This document shows, in pieces, positions 51,806-61,844 of a DNA stretch of 64,000 bases. Under the pieces are notes generated by a model, which worked only from the letters and a program-made list of their open reading frames with translations, was not told where the DNA came from and did not search any database. The stretch is from Lacustribacter sp964460315. GTDB taxonomy: Bacteria > Pseudomonadota > Gammaproteobacteria > Burkholderiales > Burkholderiaceae_A. The stretch is taken from assembly GCA_964460315.1 (NCBI GenBank), contig CAYWPQ010000001.1, positions 91,329 to 155,328 of the forward strand, read 5' to 3'. A program made the translations under genes and the position numbers. Each line of letters begins with the position of its first letter. Positions within the stretch are counted from its first letter, which is position 1.

Positions 51806-53913
51806 GAACGCCTTGCCGACATCACGCCCTTCATTTCATTCAGCATAAGCAAGGCCCGCTCCAGCTGACCGGCATCAGCCACCTGCAGCGTCATGGCCAT
51901 GGTGATGGTGTCGCCCTTCGAAAATGAATTCAGTCGAGCCATCGGAATTTTTTCGCGGGCGAGGACTTCGGCCACATCCCGAAGAAGATCAGGTCGGCTG
52001 CGAGCCACCAGCACCATGTCCATCAGGTATCGGGCGGGTTCCAAGGCACTGGTGCTGCCCCATTCAGTGTCAATCACCCGTTCGGGCGCATCCTTGGCCA
52101 TCCGCATGAAGGTCGCGCAATTTTCCCGATGCACACTCACTCCGCGTCCACGTGTGACAAAACCTTTAATGCTGTCTGGGGGCGCAGGCTTGCAGCACCG
52201 GGCCAGAGCAGTCAGCATGCGATCCACGCCCACCACCAAGACCTGCCCCTTGGCGGCCGTGCGAGGCTTCGCAATCTTCGAGAGAATCAGCTCTTCCGCA
52301 GAAATTTCAGAACGCCTTAGACGCTCGGCATCGGTAGGGAGATCTTGACGATCGCTACCGGTCTCTCTGGGCTCGCTCTTTGCTTCGGCAGCCCTGGCGT
52401 CGATGCGGCCTTCAGCAAGATCCAGCGCATGAAACCAGGTTCTGACTTTCTGTCTCGCCCGCGGGCTTTGAAGATACCCGGCGTCTGGATTCATCCAGTC
52501 ACGGCTTGGGCCACCAAGCTTCACCGTGACGAGCTCCACCGTCTGCCCTGTGGCAAGCGGTGTGGTGAGCGGCACCATCTGGCCATCGACCTTGGCACCA
52601 CGGCAGCGATGGCCAATCTCGGTGTGCAGGTGATAAGCAAAGTCAAGTGGGGTGGCGCCCGCGGGAAGCTCGATGATTCGCGCCTTGGGCGTGAGTGCGT
52701 AGACCCGATCATCACCCAGCTTCACCGGGCCAAGCGCACCCCGCCCCCAGTCCAGCATCTGACGAAGCCAGGCGATTCGACCCGCATAGTCACCCGTGGA
52801 GGCGTGACTGCCACCAGACTCTTTGTATTTCCAATGGGCCGCCACACCCAGTTCAGCCCGCTGATGCATCTCAAGGGTACGAATCTGCACTTCAAAAGGA
52901 CGGCCTTCGGAATCGAGAAGCACCGTATGCAACGACTGATAGCCATTGGATTTCGGTCGCGTGATGTAGTCATCGAATTCCGAATCCATCGGTGTCCAAT
53001 GGTCATGCAACAGCCCCAACACTGCGTAACACTGCGCCTCGGTGGTCACTAGCACGCGAAAGGCTCGAATATCCATCAGCTGATCAAAGCCAAGACTCTT
53101 GGCCTTCATCTTTTTATGGATGCTAAACAGATGCTTCGGTCTGCCCGCGACGTCGGCCTCGATTTCGGCTGCTGCAACCAAATGACGAATTCGTGCCATG
53201 GTGGTGGTGATGAAAGCCTCGCGCGCCTGTCGCGTCTCATCAAGCTGACGTGCAATGGCTTGATAAGCGTCAGGCTCAGTCATCCGAAAGGCCAGGTCTT
53301 CCATCGCCCACTTCAGCTGCCAGATTCCCAAACGATTGGCCAAGGGCGCCTGAACACGGAGCGTCTCGCGCCCAAGGGCCTCTCCAAGACGCTGTGCATC
53401 CGCATCGACGGTGGCCGCCTGCGCCGCGACCGACTCCAGGCGAGAAAGGTGCAGACCCAATTTGGCAATGACCACGCGAACATCGTCGGCCAGGGCCAAC
53501 AGCATGCGCCGAAGGGTTTCAATCTGCGCTGGAGCGTCTTCGTCAACGTCCATCACCACCTGATCACCCAGCTTCGACAGGCGGTGAAGCGCATTGAGCA
53601 TCTGGGTGACGTCCGGACCAAACTGTTTTGAATAGGTTTCGCTCTGACGCGGCCCACCTTCAAAACTGGCCGACAGCAGCGTGGCGATCAATGTCGGCTC
53701 ATCAAGCCCAAGGCCTTGAAGAATCGCCACCGCTCGATTCGCAATGCCCAGTTCCTCACTCGGAGAAACGCCGCGTTCAATCAGCCAAGTCTGGGCGCTG
53801 GCCAAGGTTGGCGACGAATTTAAACCCGCGGCAGGCCCCGCTGAAGGCAGGCCCGAGGCATCCGGCGAGTCGCCGGAACCTAAGAGAGGATTTGGTTCTC
53901 CACCAGTCCGCAC
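51802..53913 (-). CDS. relA: GTP pyrophosphokinase RelA
   Basis: Ribosome-associated ppGpp synthetase of amino-acid starvation. 703 residues. The N-terminal region aligns with the hydrolase domain but the HD motif is lost (LLSASFEGG where HD is expected), as in RelA of beta/gammaproteobacteria. The synthetase domain has DIRAFRVLV and DYITRPKSNGYQSLHTVLL with EMHQRAELGVAAHWKYKE; the TGS domain, zinc-finger-like CCKPAPPD and ACT domain follow. The GTG start overlaps gmhA by 34 bases; a TTG 36 codons later (53805) is an alternative. The first 35 residues look unconserved. Confidence 0.94.
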   Translation of the reverse strand: MRTGGEPNPLLGSGDSPDASGLPSAGPAAGLNSSPTLASAQTWLIERGVSPSEELGIANRAVAILQGLGLDEPTLIATLLSASFEGGPRQSETYSKQFGPDVTQMLNALHRLSKLGDQVVMDVDEDAPAQIETLRRMLLALADDVRVVIAKLGLHLSRLESVAAQAATVDADAQRLGEALGRETLRVQAPLANRLGIWQLKWAMEDLAFRMTEPDAYQAIARQLDETRQAREAFITTTMARIRHLVAAAEIEADVAGRPKHLFSIHKKMKAKSLGFDQLMDIRAFRVLVTTEAQCYAVLGLLHDHWTPMDSEFDDYITRPKSNGYQSLHTVLLDSEGRPFEVQIRTLEMHQRAELGVAAHWKYKESGGSHASTGDYAGRIAWLRQMLDWGRGALGPVKLGDDRVYALTPKARIIELPAGATPLDFAYHLHTEIGHRCRGAKVDGQMVPLTTPLATGQTVELVTVKLGGPSRDWMNPDAGYLQSPRARQKVRTWFHALDLAEGRIDARAAEAKSEPRETGSDRQDLPTDAERLRRSEISAEELILSKIAKPRTAAKGQVLVVGVDRMLTALARCCKPAPPDSIKGFVTRGRGVSVHRENCATFMRMAKDAPERVIDTEWGSTSALEPARYLMDMVLVARSRPDLLRDVAEVLAREKIPMARLNSFSKGDTITMAMTLQVADAGQLERALLMLNEMKGVMSARRS

Positions 53914-54482
53914 AGCAGGTGGCCTAAAACAAGATGCCCCTCTTGAATCTGAGGGGTGTGCCCGGAAGGCACGGCCAGGACGATGTCGGCCAGTGTCTTC
54001 ATGTCTCGGGGGTCTTGGCCGGTCAGGGCAATGCTGACCATGCCAAGAGCGCGCGCAGCCTTCATGGCTTCAAGAATATTTTTGCTTCGTCCTGAGGTGG
54101 ACATGGCAATCAGCACATCGCCCTTTCGACCCAAGGCCTGAACCTGACGAGAGAAGATCTGCTCAAAGCCATAGTCATTCCCAATCGCAGTGATGGCAGA
54201 TGTGTCGGTATTGAGCGCCACGGCAGGAAGTGGACGACGCTCTTTTAAAAATCGTCCCACCATCTCGGCTGAAAAGTGCTGCGCTTCCGCAGCACTTCCC
54301 CCATTGCCCGCAAACAACAGCTTGCCGCCCGACCGAAGCGAATCAGCACAGCACTGAACCGCACGAATCAGCTCGGCCTGGAGCGGACCGCTGACCAGAC
54401 AATCATCCAGCATCTGACGTGACGCCTTCAGTGACGCTTGGATTTCAGCCTGCATCGCGTTTTCGGAATTGGGGGTGCTCAT
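53880..54482 (-). CDS. gmhA: Phosphoheptose isomerase (SIS domain)
   Basis: Converts sedoheptulose 7-phosphate to heptose 7-phosphate for lipopolysaccharide inner core. 200 residues with GNGGSAAEAQHFSAEMVGRF, NTDTSAITAIGNDYGFEQIF, STSGRSKNILEA and the catalytic His in IQEGHLVLGHLLC. DiaA, a DnaA-binding relative, is similar; the TAIGNDYGFE block favours GmhA but the choice is not certain. It starts three bases after the bipA stop. Confidence 0.82.
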   Translation of the reverse strand: MSTPNSENAMQAEIQASLKASRQMLDDCLVSGPLQAELIRAVQCCADSLRSGGKLLFAGNGGSAAEAQHFSAEMVGRFLKERRPLPAVALNTDTSAITAIGNDYGFEQIFSRQVQALGRKGDVLIAMSTSGRSKNILEAMKAARALGMVSIALTGQDPRDMKTLADIVLAVPSGHTPQIQEGHLVLGHLLCGLVENQILS

Positions 54483-54485
54483 GGT

Positions 54486-56303
54486 TTAAACCTCTTCGCG
54501 AACCGCCTTCTTACGCTCGTGCTCTTTCAGGTAGCGCTTGCGCAGGCGAATGCTCTTGGGGGTGATTTCAACAAGCTCGTCATCGGCGATGAACTCGACA
54601 GCCTTCTCAAGGGTGAGCTCGATGGGTGGCGTCAGGTCAATGTGTTCATCTTTACCGGAGGCACGAACGTTGGTGAGTTTCTTTTCCTTCACCGGGTTCA
54701 CCACCAGGTCGTTGTCTCGGCTGTGGATGCCAATGATCATGCCTTCATAAAGGGCATCACCCGGCTTCACAAACATCCGGCCACGTTCCTGCAGCTTCCA
54801 CAAGGCATAGGCCACGGCGTTGCCGTCGTCTTGCGAAATAAGAACGCCATTGCGTCGATCCGAGAGTTCGCCTTTGTAAGGACCGTAGTCATCAAAGATA
54901 TGGCTCATCAGGCCCGTACCGCGGGTCATCGTGAGAAACTCCCCCTGAAAACCGATCAGTCCCCGCGCAGGAATGCGGTATTCCAAACGAACCCTGCCCT
55001 TGGCGTCGGGCGACATGTCCAGAAGTTCGCCTTTGCGCAGACCCAGGTTTTCCATCACCGGCCCCTGGTGGTCTTGCTCAACATCAACCGTGAGCATCTC
55101 AAAGGGCTCAAGGCGTTCACCGTCCGGCGACTGCTTAAATACCACCCGTGGGCGTGAGACGGCCAGCTCATAGCCTTCGCGACGCATGTTCTCAAGAAGA
55201 ATGGTCAGGTGAAGTTCTCCGCGGCCGGACACCACAAAGGTGTCGGAGTCGCTGCTGAAATCAACACGAAGGGCCACATTGGCCTTGAGCTCGCGCTCAA
55301 GGCGTTCACGGATCTGTCGGCTGGTCACAAACTTGCCTTCTCGGCCGGCCAGCGGCGAGGCATTCACCATGAAGTTCATGGTCAGCGTGGGCTCGTCCAC
55401 CGTCAGCATGGGCAGCGGCTCGACATGGTCAATCTGACAAACCGTGGTGCCGATATTCAGTTCATCAATGCCATTGATCAGCACAATGTCGCCCGCTTCG
55501 GCCTGGGGAACGACCTCGCGCTCAAGGCCACGAAACTTGAGGATCTGGTTCACACGAACCTTTTTCGGAGTGCCGTCGGGGCCGTCTTGAATCACGACAT
55601 CCTGCAGTGACTTCAGGGTGCCGCGTGCAATACGCCCAATACCAATCTTGCCCACATAGCTTGAGTAATCAAGCGAGCAGATCTGAAGCTGCAAAGGGCC
55701 TGAGGAATCGTCGGCACGCTGCGGAACATACTTCAGCACAGCATCAAAGAGCGGCCGCATGTTCTCGCTTTTTTCGTTGTAATCCAGGCTGGCAAAGCCG
55801 TTCAGCGCCGAGGCATAGACCACAGGGAAATCCAGCTGCTCTTCGGTGGCGCCAAGCTTGTCAAAGAGATCAAAGGTGGCACTGACCACCCAGTCGGGTC
55901 GTGCGCCCGGACGGTCAATCTTGTTGACCACCACAATGGGCTTGAGCCCCAGGGCCAAAGCCTTGCGGGTCACAAACCGTGTCTGCGGCATCGGGCCTTC
56001 CACGGCATCCACCAGCAGCAACACGCCATCCACCATGGAAAGCACGCGCTCGACCTCGCCGCCAAAGTCGGCGTGTCCCGGGGTGTCCACGATATTGATG
56101 TGGGTGCCTTCGTAATCGACGGCACAGTTCTTTGCCAAAATGGTGATGCCACGCTCTTTTTCAAGATCGTTGGAATCCATCACACGTTCCGACACCTGCT
56201 GATGGCGGGCAAAGGTTCCCGCCTGTTGAAGAAGTTTGTCGACGAGGGTGGTCTTACCGTGGTCAACGTGGGCAATGATGGCAATGTTGCGCAGTGCGCG
56301 CAT
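54486..56303 (-). CDS. bipA: Translational GTPase BipA/TypA
   Basis: Ribosome-binding GTPase with a role in 50S assembly and stress growth. 605 residues: G1 AHVDHGKTTL (about 12-21), G3 DTPGHADFGGEVER, G4 NKID, domain II, and the BipA-specific C-terminal region with RNGVLISQDDGNAVAYAL and KKLTNVRAS. I start at ATG 56303 (MRALRNIAII), with AGGAG six bases away, rather than a TTG two codons earlier. It lies nine bases after truB. Confidence 0.97.
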   Translation of the reverse strand: MRALRNIAIIAHVDHGKTTLVDKLLQQAGTFARHQQVSERVMDSNDLEKERGITILAKNCAVDYEGTHINIVDTPGHADFGGEVERVLSMVDGVLLLVDAVEGPMPQTRFVTRKALALGLKPIVVVNKIDRPGARPDWVVSATFDLFDKLGATEEQLDFPVVYASALNGFASLDYNEKSENMRPLFDAVLKYVPQRADDSSGPLQLQICSLDYSSYVGKIGIGRIARGTLKSLQDVVIQDGPDGTPKKVRVNQILKFRGLEREVVPQAEAGDIVLINGIDELNIGTTVCQIDHVEPLPMLTVDEPTLTMNFMVNASPLAGREGKFVTSRQIRERLERELKANVALRVDFSSDSDTFVVSGRGELHLTILLENMRREGYELAVSRPRVVFKQSPDGERLEPFEMLTVDVEQDHQGPVMENLGLRKGELLDMSPDAKGRVRLEYRIPARGLIGFQGEFLTMTRGTGLMSHIFDDYGPYKGELSDRRNGVLISQDDGNAVAYALWKLQERGRMFVKPGDALYEGMIIGIHSRDNDLVVNPVKEKKLTNVRASGKDEHIDLTPPIELTLEKAVEFIADDELVEITPKSIRLRKRYLKEHERKKAVREEV

Positions 56304-56312
56304 AAACAACTC

Positions 56313-57218
56313 CTAGGAAGATAAGACACGAACCCGTTCAGGGTTCATCAGGTGATGCGGCTCCACTCGGCCGGTGCCCATGAACTGGCCCGACACAGTC
56401 TTGACGCGATAGACATCCGGCACAAGGTGCGAAGGCACCCTGATCGACTGTCCATGTTGGAATCGGCGGGCATCCGCGTCATCGAGCATGACCTCAGGCC
56501 AGTCTCGAATCAGCCAATCCACCGGCTTGAGCCACTGATCACGTTGGTGATCGTCAGCCTGCTCGAGGTCTTCGAGACGAACCATCTCGGAGGCCACAAG
56601 CTCACCCACACCGATGCGGCGCAGGCCTTGCAGATGAGCAGGAAGACCAAGGGCAGCGCCCAGGTCCTCTGCCAAAGTACGAATATAGGTTCCTTTGCTG
56701 CACTTCACCCGCAAGGTGATGCGCGGCGAAACCCAAGAGAGAAGTTCAAGCTCATGCAGCGTGATGGTTCGAGGCAGCCGCTCTACCTCTTGGCCGTCAC
56801 GGGCATAGTCATAGAGCGGACGGCCATCTTTTTTGAGTGCCGAATACATGGGGGGAATCTGAGTCTGCTCGCCCAGAAAACCCTGCAGCACGTCCTGAAT
56901 GCGGTCGGCGGAAAGATCCAAGGGAACCGGGGCTTCGCGGATGATTTCGCCCTCGCGATCCGCCGTGTTGGTTTGCACACCCAGACCAATATCGGCAAGG
57001 TAGGTTTTGTCCGCATCAAGGCCTTCGGCCGCATATTTCGTGGCCTCACCAAACATCACCGGCAAAAGCCCACTGGCCAGCGGATCCAGCGTGCCGCCAT
57101 GGCCAGCTTTCTTGGCATGAAACAGATGCTTCACATGCCCAAGCACTCGGCTCGATGACGGACCCACCGGTTTGTCCAAAAGCAAGACGCCATCCAGGGC
57201 TCGACGGGAGTTAGTCAT
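56313..57218 (-). CDS. truB: tRNA pseudouridine(55) synthase
   Basis: Makes the universal T-loop pseudouridine in tRNA. 301 residues with GVLLLDKPVGPSS, the catalytic Asp in KAGHGGTLDPLASGLLPV, PPMYSALKKDGRPLYDYARDG and CSKGTYIRTLAEDLG. The ATG (MTNSRRALDG) overlaps the last codons of rbfA by eight bases, indicating coupled translation. Confidence 0.97.
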   Translation of the reverse strand: MTNSRRALDGVLLLDKPVGPSSSRVLGHVKHLFHAKKAGHGGTLDPLASGLLPVMFGEATKYAAEGLDADKTYLADIGLGVQTNTADREGEIIREAPVPLDLSADRIQDVLQGFLGEQTQIPPMYSALKKDGRPLYDYARDGQEVERLPRTITLHELELLSWVSPRITLRVKCSKGTYIRTLAEDLGAALGLPAHLQGLRRIGVGELVASEMVRLEDLEQADDHQRDQWLKPVDWLIRDWPEVMLDDADARRFQHGQSIRVPSHLVPDVYRVKTVSGQFMGTGRVEPHHLMNPERVRVLSS

Positions 57219-57624
57219 CGCGTGCCTGCGTGGAGAGTGCACGATCGATGAGCTCGCTCATGGCAATGGCTCGGGCCACGGTGTCATCACGAACAAAGTG
57301 CAGGTCCGGCGTTTGATGAATCTTCAACATCCGGCCAAGCTTGGAGCGCAAAAACCCACGGCAGGCCGCAAGACCTTCCGCGGTTTTCTGAATCTGCTCG
57401 GGCGTGTCCGGCAGGACGCTATAGAAAATCTTGGCGTGGGCGTAGTCAGGCGTCACCTCCACGTCGGTGATGGTGATCATGCCGATTCGAGGGTCTTTCA
57501 CCTCAAGACGGATCAGTTCAGAGAGGTCTCGCTGAATCTGATCCGCGACGCGCTGACCGCGGTCGCCGGGTTTAGGAGAGTGTCCGCGCAATTTCTTGAA
57601 TCTCAAAGACCTCGAGTTGGTCAC
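57211..57624 (-). CDS. rbfA: Ribosome-binding factor A
   Basis: Binds the immature 30S subunit during 16S rRNA 5'-end processing. The core RVADQIQRDLSELIRLEVKD followed by PRIG, then VEVTPDYAHAKIFYSVL, is clearly RbfA. The start is uncertain: GTG at 57624 overlaps infB by 53 bases and gives 137 residues; TTG at 57591 would remove 11 unconserved residues. The overlaps with infB and truB show a compact operon. Confidence 0.92.
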   Translation of the reverse strand: MTNSRSLRFKKLRGHSPKPGDRGQRVADQIQRDLSELIRLEVKDPRIGMITITDVEVTPDYAHAKIFYSVLPDTPEQIQKTAEGLAACRGFLRSKLGRMLKIHQTPDLHFVRDDTVARAIAMSELIDRALSTQARDD

Positions 57625-60331
57625 CTTCCTGAATGTCGTCGTAGTTCTTCAGGGTGAGACCGCACTCAAAGCCTTCTTTCACTTCCTTGGCGTCGTCTTT
57701 GAATCGTTTGAGCGAATCGAGCTCGCCCGTCCAGAGCACCACGTTGTCTCGAAGCAGTCGAATCTGGGCGGCACGCTTGATCACGCCTTCCAGCACCATA
57801 CAGCCTGCAATATTGCCCAGACGTGACACCTTGAAGACCTGTCGAATTTCAACAAGGCCAATGACATTTTCGCGACGCTCGGGCGCAAGCATGCCCTGCA
57901 TGGCGTTTTTCACCTCGTCAACAGCGTCATAGATGATGGTGTAGTAACGCAGATCAACACCGTTGCCCTCCGCAAGCCGCTTGGCCTGCTGGTCCGCACG
58001 AACGTTAAAGCCAATCACCACCGCCTTGGAGGCAATGGCCAGGTTGATGTCGGATTCCGTGATGGCACCCACGGCCGCATGCACGATGTTGACCTTGACC
58101 TCGTCGTTGGAGAGCTTTTGCATGGCTGCCGCCAAAGCCTCTTGCGAGCCCTGAACGTCCGACTTGATGATGAGCGAAAGCGTTTGCGCACCCTCGCCCA
58201 TATTTTCAAAAATGTTTTCAAGCTTGGCGGCCTGTTGCTTGGCCAGACGAACATCACGGAACTTGCCTTGACGAAAGAGCGCAATTTCGCGCGCCTTACG
58301 TTCATCACCAAGCACCATCATTTCGTCGCCGGCCTGCGGCACTTCGGTCATGCCAAGGATTTCCACTGGAATGGACGGACCCGCGGTGTCGACTGAGCGG
58401 CCGTTTTCATCCAACATGGCGCGAACGCGCCCGAAGGCCGAACCTGCCAAAAGAATGTCGCCTTTTTTGAGGGTGCCGGATTGAACCAGCACGGTGGCTA
58501 CCGGGCCGCGGCCTTTGTCGATTCGAGCTTCAACGATCAGGCCCTTGGCATTGGCTTCAACCGGGGCCTTGAGTTCCAGAACTTCCGCCTGAAGCAAGAT
58601 GTTTTCAAGCAGCGTATCAATACCCTGCCCGGTCTTTGCAGACACCTCAATGAAGGGTGACTCGCCACCGTATTCCTCGGGGATCACTTCTTCCGCCACA
58701 AGCTCAGTCTTCACGCGATCGGGGTTGGCTTCCGGTTTATCAATCTTGTTGACGGCCACCACAATGGGCACCCCTGCTGCCTTCGCGTGGGCGACGGCTT
58801 CCTTGGTCTGAGGCATCACGCCGTCGTCGGCGGCCACCACCAGCACCACAATGTCGGTGGCGTTCGCCCCTCGCGCACGCATGGCCGTGAAGGCCTCGTG
58901 ACCCGGGGTGTCCAGGAAGGTAATCACACCGCGCGGTGTCTCCACATGGTAGGCACCGATGTGCTGGGTGATGCCACCGGCTTCACCGGCGGCAACTTTG
59001 GCGCGTCGGATGTAATCCAGCAGCGAAGTCTTGCCGTGATCGACGTGACCCATGATGGTGACGACCGGCGGCCGAGTGACCAGCTGCGCCTGGGCAATCT
59101 TTTCCGCTTCGGTCTCTTCCAGAAGTGCTTCGGGGTCGTCGAGCTTCGCCGCGTAGGCCTTGTGACCCATCTCTTCGACCACAATCATGGCGGTTTCTTG
59201 GTCGAGAATCTGATTGATGGTGACCATCTGGCCCATCTGCATCAGGGTCTTCACAACCTCCACGCCCTTGACCGACATTTTGTGGGCAAGGTCGGCCACG
59301 GAAATGGTTTCAGGAATGTGCACATCACGAATCTGAGGTTCAGTCGGCTGCACAAAATTCGTGGGCTCCGTGCTTGACGATTTACTACGCGACTTTGGTC
59401 CACTGCGCCATCCGCCAGCACCACCCGTCGTGTCACCGCGAGTTTTGATGGCACGTTTTTTGGCGGCGTCGTCTTGCCATGTGGAGGACAGCTTGGAAGC
59501 CTTCAGCTGCTTTTCAGTTTTCTTTTCTTTCGGCTTTTCTTCGGCCGGTTTTTCGCCGGGCTTGGCGGCCGGCTTATGCAAGGTGGTGGAAGCCGGGTCC
59601 GCTGCCTTTTCAGGGGCCTTGGCGGTTGGGGCCAGTTTGCCTGCGCGTGCGGCCGTCATCAGCTTATTGATGGCCGCCACTTCGTCTTCAACAGCACGAC
59701 GGGCCTGCACCGATTTCTCGGCGCTTTCCGCGGCAACCCGTGCACGCTCTTTCGCATTCACGGCTGCCTGATCGGCACCCGAAGCGCCCGCGGACTCGAC
59801 TTCTTGCGCAGCCAGGGCAGCCTCACGGGCCTGCTCCATGGCTTGGGCCTCGCGCTCACGCTCTTTTTCAAGTTTCTCTTGCTTCTCTCGAAGCTCGGCT
59901 TCTTGCCTGGCAAGAAGCTCGGATTGACGGCGGCTTTCCGCCTCGCGCTGGGCGAGTTCGGCTTCCGAGATGACGGCCGTTGGGGTGGCGGTCTCTGCGG
60001 ATTCGACCGGTGCTTCCACTTCGCCGGCGGCGTTGCGCTGAACAAAGACGCGTTTTTTGCGCACCTCGACCTGGATGGTTCGCGACTTGCCCGAACCGTC
60101 GGCTTGTTTGATCTCACTGGTCTGACGCTTGGTGAGCGTGATCTTCTTGCGGGGTGCTTCGGCAGCGCCGTGCGCTTTTCTTAACGCCGTCAGAAGATGC
60201 TCTTTATCGGACTCGGTCAAGGCGTCCGAGGCCGAGGATTTCTCCACGCCCGCCGACTTCAACTGCTCAAGCAGTGTCTCGACCGAGAGTTTTAATTCGG
60301 CAGCAAACTTTTCAACATTATCAGCGGGCAT
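57572..60331 (-). CDS. infB: Translation initiation factor IF-2
   Basis: GTPase that places initiator tRNA on the ribosome. 919 residues: N-terminal IF2_N domain (MPADNVEKFAAELKL), a long Glu/Arg/Ala coiled-coil and basic linker (about 120-330), second IF2_N unit (about 335-400), G domain with GHVDHGKT (428-435), DTPGHEAF and NKID, then domains II-IV. The ATG used has GGAGG eight bases away and overlaps the nusA stop by 11 bases; a frame 12 codons longer exists inside nusA. Confidence 0.98.
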   Translation of the reverse strand: MPADNVEKFAAELKLSVETLLEQLKSAGVEKSSASDALTESDKEHLLTALRKAHGAAEAPRKKITLTKRQTSEIKQADGSGKSRTIQVEVRKKRVFVQRNAAGEVEAPVESAETATPTAVISEAELAQREAESRRQSELLARQEAELREKQEKLEKEREREAQAMEQAREAALAAQEVESAGASGADQAAVNAKERARVAAESAEKSVQARRAVEDEVAAINKLMTAARAGKLAPTAKAPEKAADPASTTLHKPAAKPGEKPAEEKPKEKKTEKQLKASKLSSTWQDDAAKKRAIKTRGDTTGGAGGWRSGPKSRSKSSSTEPTNFVQPTEPQIRDVHIPETISVADLAHKMSVKGVEVVKTLMQMGQMVTINQILDQETAMIVVEEMGHKAYAAKLDDPEALLEETEAEKIAQAQLVTRPPVVTIMGHVDHGKTSLLDYIRRAKVAAGEAGGITQHIGAYHVETPRGVITFLDTPGHEAFTAMRARGANATDIVVLVVAADDGVMPQTKEAVAHAKAAGVPIVVAVNKIDKPEANPDRVKTELVAEEVIPEEYGGESPFIEVSAKTGQGIDTLLENILLQAEVLELKAPVEANAKGLIVEARIDKGRGPVATVLVQSGTLKKGDILLAGSAFGRVRAMLDENGRSVDTAGPSIPVEILGMTEVPQAGDEMMVLGDERKAREIALFRQGKFRDVRLAKQQAAKLENIFENMGEGAQTLSLIIKSDVQGSQEALAAAMQKLSNDEVKVNIVHAAVGAITESDINLAIASKAVVIGFNVRADQQAKRLAEGNGVDLRYYTIIYDAVDEVKNAMQGMLAPERRENVIGLVEIRQVFKVSRLGNIAGCMVLEGVIKRAAQIRLLRDNVVLWTGELDSLKRFKDDAKEVKEGFECGLTLKNYDDIQEGDQLEVFEIQEIARTLS

Positions 60332-61832
60332 CCGTTGAACCTCCGGCTTCGGTTTCTTCAGCATCAAACCAATGGGCTCGGGCTTTCATAATCAGTTCAC
60401 TGGCGGCGCCTTCTTGCAGGCCAGTCATTTCCACCAGTTCGTCCACGCCAAGGTCGGCAAGGTCATCACGGGTGAAGATTTTGGAATCCGCCAGCTTCAC
60501 AGCGAGGTCTCGATTCATGCCCTCAAGATCAAGAAGATCTTGCGCGGTGGTCTCGAGCTTTTCTTCTTGGGCAATGGCCGCGGTCAGCAGAGAATTTCTT
60601 GCGCGATTGCGCAGCTCATTGACCGTATCTTCATCGAAGGCTTCGATTTCGAGCATCTCACTGACTGGAACATAGGCCACTTCCTCAAGCGAGGAAAAAC
60701 CTTCGTCAATCAGAATGTCGGCAACTTCGCCGTCCACATCCAGTTTTTCCATGAAGACTTCACGCAGGCTCTGACGTTCGGTTTCGGTTTTCTCGGCCGA
60801 CTCATCGGCCGTCATGATGTTGATCTGCCAGCCCGTCAGTTCCGAGGCCAGGCGAACGTTCTGTCCGCCACGGCCAATGGCCACTGCAAGTTCGGATTCG
60901 TCCACCACCACATCCATGGCGTGACGCTCTTCGTCCACCACAATGGACGAGACGTTGGCGGGCGCCAAGGCGCCAATCACGAATTCGGCGGGGTCTTCCG
61001 ACCAGAGAACAATGTCCACGCGCTCGCCAGCGAGTTCATGGGTGACGGCCTGAACACGGGAGCCACGGACACCCACGCAGGTACCGATGGGATCAATTCG
61101 ACGATCGGCCGTGAACACGGCAATCTTGGCGCGAACGCCAGGGTCTCGTGCGGCTGATTTGATCACCAGCATGCCCTGTTCGATCTCAGGCACTTCCATT
61201 TCAAAGAGCTTCATGATGAATTCAGGAGCGGTGCGCGAGAGCATGATCTGCGGACCACGCTGGGTGCGCTCGACACGCTGCATGTAGGCGCGAACCCGAT
61301 CACCGGGGCGCAGATTTTCCTTCGGAATCATCTGGTCACGAGGAAGTCTCGCCTCGATCTTGCCGGATTCCACCAGAACGTCGCCACGCTCAAGACGCTT
61401 CACCGTGCCATTAATGATGACTTCGCCACGCTCAAGGAAGTCTTTGAGAATCTGCTCGCGCTCGGCTTCGCGAATGCGCTGCAGGATCACCTGCTTGGCG
61501 GCCTGGGCACCGATACGACCGAACTCAATGGGCTCGAGTTCTTCTTCAACAAAGTCGCCCACTTCGATATCGGGAATCTGTTTGCGGGCTTCGGTCAGAA
61601 TCACCTGAAGGTCGTGGTCTTCCAGTTCGCCGTCGGGCACCACCTGCCAGCGACGAAAGCTTTCGTATTCGCCGGACTCACGGTCAATGGACACCCGAAC
61701 ATCCACCTCGTCGGTGAAACGTTTCTTGGTTGCCGAGGCCAGCGCGCTTTCCAGCGACTGGAACACAATTTCGCGTTCAACATTCTTTTCGCGCGCCAAG
61801 GCGTCGGCCAGCATTAACAGTTCACGACTCAT
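60321..61832 (-). CDS. nusA: Transcription termination/antitermination factor NusA
   Basis: RNA polymerase-associated factor for pausing, termination and antitermination. 503 residues: NusA N-terminal domain, S1 domain (about 135-200), two KH domains including GVRGSRVQAVTHEL and IGRGGQNVRLASELTGW, and two C-terminal acidic repeats (about 365-490), the extended proteobacterial form. GGAGAA precedes the ATG. Middle gene of rimP-nusA-infB. Confidence 0.98.
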   Translation of the reverse strand: MSRELLMLADALAREKNVEREIVFQSLESALASATKKRFTDEVDVRVSIDRESGEYESFRRWQVVPDGELEDHDLQVILTEARKQIPDIEVGDFVEEELEPIEFGRIGAQAAKQVILQRIREAEREQILKDFLERGEVIINGTVKRLERGDVLVESGKIEARLPRDQMIPKENLRPGDRVRAYMQRVERTQRGPQIMLSRTAPEFIMKLFEMEVPEIEQGMLVIKSAARDPGVRAKIAVFTADRRIDPIGTCVGVRGSRVQAVTHELAGERVDIVLWSEDPAEFVIGALAPANVSSIVVDEERHAMDVVVDESELAVAIGRGGQNVRLASELTGWQINIMTADESAEKTETERQSLREVFMEKLDVDGEVADILIDEGFSSLEEVAYVPVSEMLEIEAFDEDTVNELRNRARNSLLTAAIAQEEKLETTAQDLLDLEGMNRDLAVKLADSKIFTRDDLADLGVDELVEMTGLQEGAASELIMKARAHWFDAEETEAGGSTDAR

Positions 61833-61844
61833 GTTGTAGTTCTC

